From positions 1 through 7,140 of the forward strand of contig SKYX01000200.1 of assembly GCA_007127655.1 (NCBI GenBank): a stretch of DNA of 7,140 nt, given 5' to 3'. This document shows positions 5,740 to 7,140 of this stretch, one piece after another. This DNA is from Desulfonatronum sp. Lineage in GTDB: Bacteria > Desulfobacterota > Desulfovibrionia > Desulfovibrionales > Desulfonatronaceae. Position 1 is the stretch's first letter, and every line of letters begins with the position of its first letter. Under the pieces are notes generated by a model. It was not told where the DNA came from. It searched no databases and worked only from the letters and a program-made list of their open reading frames with translations. The position numbers and the translations under genes are program-made.

Positions 5740-7062
5740 ATGCACTGCAAGACTGTCGCCACCCTCGGCCCGGCTTCGTTGAACTACGACGTGATGAAGG
5801 CCATGGTTCAGCATGGGGTCCGGATATTTCGGCTGAACTTCTCCCATGCCGACGCCAAGTTTTTTGTCCCGGCCATGGAGATGATCCGCCGCCTGGAGGG
5901 GGAACTGGAACTGCCCTTGACCGCCATGGCTGATCTGTGCGGCCCCAAGGTGCGCATCGGCGACGTGGATGGTTCGCCGCTGCAAGTGAACAAGGGAGGC
6001 CACGTTCTTTTGGGGCCTCTGGAGCTCAAGCGCCCTGGTTCCGCGCCTTTTATCAGCCTGGAGATTCCGGCCCTGCTGCAAGGCCTCCAGGTGGGCATGC
6101 CGGTAAACCTCAGCGACGGCATGCTTCAGTTTCGCGTTTCCCGGGTGATTCAGGAGAACGAACTTTTCGAGCTGGAGGCCCAGAACGGGGGCTATCTGAC
6201 CTCGCACAAGGGCATTTCCTTTCCCGGGAAGAGCCTTTCGATCAAGGCGCTGACGGACAAGGACCGCAAGGATGTCCGCGAAGCCCTGGAGATCGGCATC
6301 GACGCCGTGGCCCTGTCCTTTGTCCAGGAAGCCTCGGATGTAGCCGACCTGCAGCAAGTGATCCGCGAACAGGGTGCGTGGATTCCAGTGATCGCCAAGC
6401 TGGAGCGGCAGAACGCCGTGGACAACCTGGATTCCATCCTGGCCCTGGCCGACGGAGTAATGGTCGCCCGGGGCGACCTCGGCCTGGAATGCCCGCTTTC
6501 GGCCCTGCCGATCATCCAGAAAAAAATCCTCCGGGCCTGCCGCCATGCCCAGAAACCGGCCATTGTCGCCACCCAGATGCTCTTGTCCATGGTCACGAAC
6601 CCCATTCCCACCCGGGCCGAGTGCACGGACGTGGCCAACGCCATTCTGGACGGCGCGGACTGCGTGATGCTGTCCGAGGAGACCGCTGTGGGCAACAATC
6701 CAGTGGAGGCAGTGCGCTACATGCATGACATCGCCAGGGATGCGGAAGCCTATTATCTGGAGCGGTTGGGCGAGCCGTACTTCCCCAGGAAAGAAAAAAA
6801 TCCCGGCAAATACTTGGCCTATGCCGCCTGTCTGCTGGCGGACAACGCCGAGAGCAAGGCTCTGGTCTGCCATTCCACCTCGGGCACCACCGCCAGGCTG
6901 GTTTCCAGTCGCCGACCGGCCCGGCCCATCTACGCCCTGACCACCGACGACCGGGTTTTGCGGGCCCTGAATTTCGTCTGGGGGGTCCACCCCCGTCTGG
7001 TGAAGCCTGAGCTGGAAAGCCACATGACCCGGTCCACCCATTTTGTGCAGTACTTTCCGTAG
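5740..7062 (+). CDS. pyk: Pyruvate kinase, reading frame interrupted by an in-frame TAG near the C terminus
   Basis: Converts phosphoenolpyruvate and ADP to pyruvate and ATP, the last step of glycolysis; cytoplasmic, normally a tetramer. ATG 5740 has AAGGAG seven bases upstream and starts the protein directly at the family N terminus (KTVATLGPAS). Domain A carries RLNFSHA (31-37, potassium/phosphate site), DLCGPKVRIG (66-74) and IAKLERQ (218-224, catalytic K220). It also carries MVARGDLGLE (241-250, metal ligand in this segment) and ATQMLLSM (277-284, T278). The lid domain B spans about 75-163. The C-terminal domain starts near 357 and includes HSTSGTTARLVSSRRP (378-393). Translation to the TAG at 7060 gives 440 residues, about 30 short of the usual 470-480. 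The same frame resumes with recognisable pyruvate kinase sequence after the stop, so this is not the natural end of the family. All catalytic residues precede the TAG. Confidence 0.93.
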   Translation: MHCKTVATLGPASLNYDVMKAMVQHGVRIFRLNFSHADAKFFVPAMEMIRRLEGELELPLTAMADLCGPKVRIGDVDGSPLQVNKGGHVLLGPLELKRPGSAPFISLEIPALLQGLQVGMPVNLSDGMLQFRVSRVIQENELFELEAQNGGYLTSHKGISFPGKSLSIKALTDKDRKDVREALEIGIDAVALSFVQEASDVADLQQVIREQGAWIPVIAKLERQNAVDNLDSILALADGVMVARGDLGLECPLSALPIIQKKILRACRHAQKPAIVATQMLLSMVTNPIPTRAECTDVANAILDGADCVMLSEETAVGNNPVEAVRYMHDIARDAEAYYLERLGEPYFPRKEKNPGKYLAYAACLLADNAESKALVCHSTSGTTARLVSSRRPARPIYALTTDDRVLRALNFVWGVHPRLVKPELESHMTRSTHFVQYFP

Positions 7063-7140
7063 TTCCAGCCCGGTGACAACGTGATCATCACCTCGGGGCA
7101 GAGAACGCCGGGGCAAAAGGAACTGTCCACCAACCAGATC
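7060..7140 (+). other. In-frame amber codon and continuation of the pyruvate kinase frame
   Basis: TAG at 7060-7062 is followed, in the same frame and without another stop to the window edge, by 26 codons. They read FQPGDNVIITSG, then QRTPGQKELSTNQI. This matches the pyruvate kinase C-terminal strand block (GDxVIITxG ... TNxI). One base change (for example from CAG, AAG, GAG, TGG or TAC/TAT) would restore a full-length enzyme. A frameshift is excluded because the frame does not change. Confidence 0.9.

Noticed and set aside
5575..7116. 513-codon minus-strand open frame opposite pyk.
   Set aside because: Antisense shadow of pyruvate kinase in GC-rich DNA; no family character.

Overview
The window looks like chromosomal DNA of a high-GC Gram-negative anaerobe. 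The best guess is a sulfate-reducing member of Desulfobacterota, of the Desulfovibrio/Desulfonatronum type. The guess rests on overall protein character (a Desulfovibrio-like GAPDH and pyruvate kinase, a NikR regulator, a FolE2-type GTP cyclohydrolase, a flagellar axial-family protein); no rRNA or taxonomic marker is present. Coding density is high, with short gaps or overlaps between genes. There are no tRNA or rRNA genes, no CRISPR array, and no insertion sequence or integrase.

Layout. Bases 2-403 (+) are the 3' part of a YgjP/DUF45-type zinc metallopeptidase that enters from the left edge. It converges on gap (544-1548, -), a type I glyceraldehyde-3-phosphate dehydrogenase with a strong intrinsic terminator at 499-530. 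A 274-bp divergent gap (1549-1822) separates gap from a run of seven + strand genes. These are an unnamed protein made of two copies of a winged-helix-like unit (1823-2386), a class I SAM methyltransferase (2374-3105, TTG start), nikR (3098-3517), folE2 (3530-4315), a small flagellar rod-family protein (4378-4758), a rhomboid protease with an N-terminal cytoplasmic domain (4755-5660, GTG start) and pyruvate kinase (from 5740).

How the genes relate. The first four + strand genes overlap or lie within 12 bp of each other, so 1823-4315 is probably one transcript. It carries the nickel-responsive repressor NikR next to the metal-flexible, zinc-independent folate enzyme FolE2. The flagellar-like gene and the rhomboid gene are joined by a 4-bp GTGA stop/start overlap. 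gap and pyk, two lower-glycolysis genes, frame the block but are transcribed separately.

The most striking observation is at the right edge. The pyruvate kinase frame meets an in-frame TAG at 7060-7062, and the same frame then continues with clearly pyruvate-kinase-like C-terminal sequence to the end of the window. None of the other eight genes here ends in TAG. This is either a nonsense mutation or base error, a functional truncation, or amber read-through (suppressor or pyrrolysine). Sequence alone cannot decide, and a mutation or error is the simplest explanation. Other points of interest are the internally duplicated unknown protein, GAPDH cofactor-site residues that suggest NADP use, a possible sigma-28 promoter before the orphan flagellar-like gene, and a C9 tract in the rhomboid linker.
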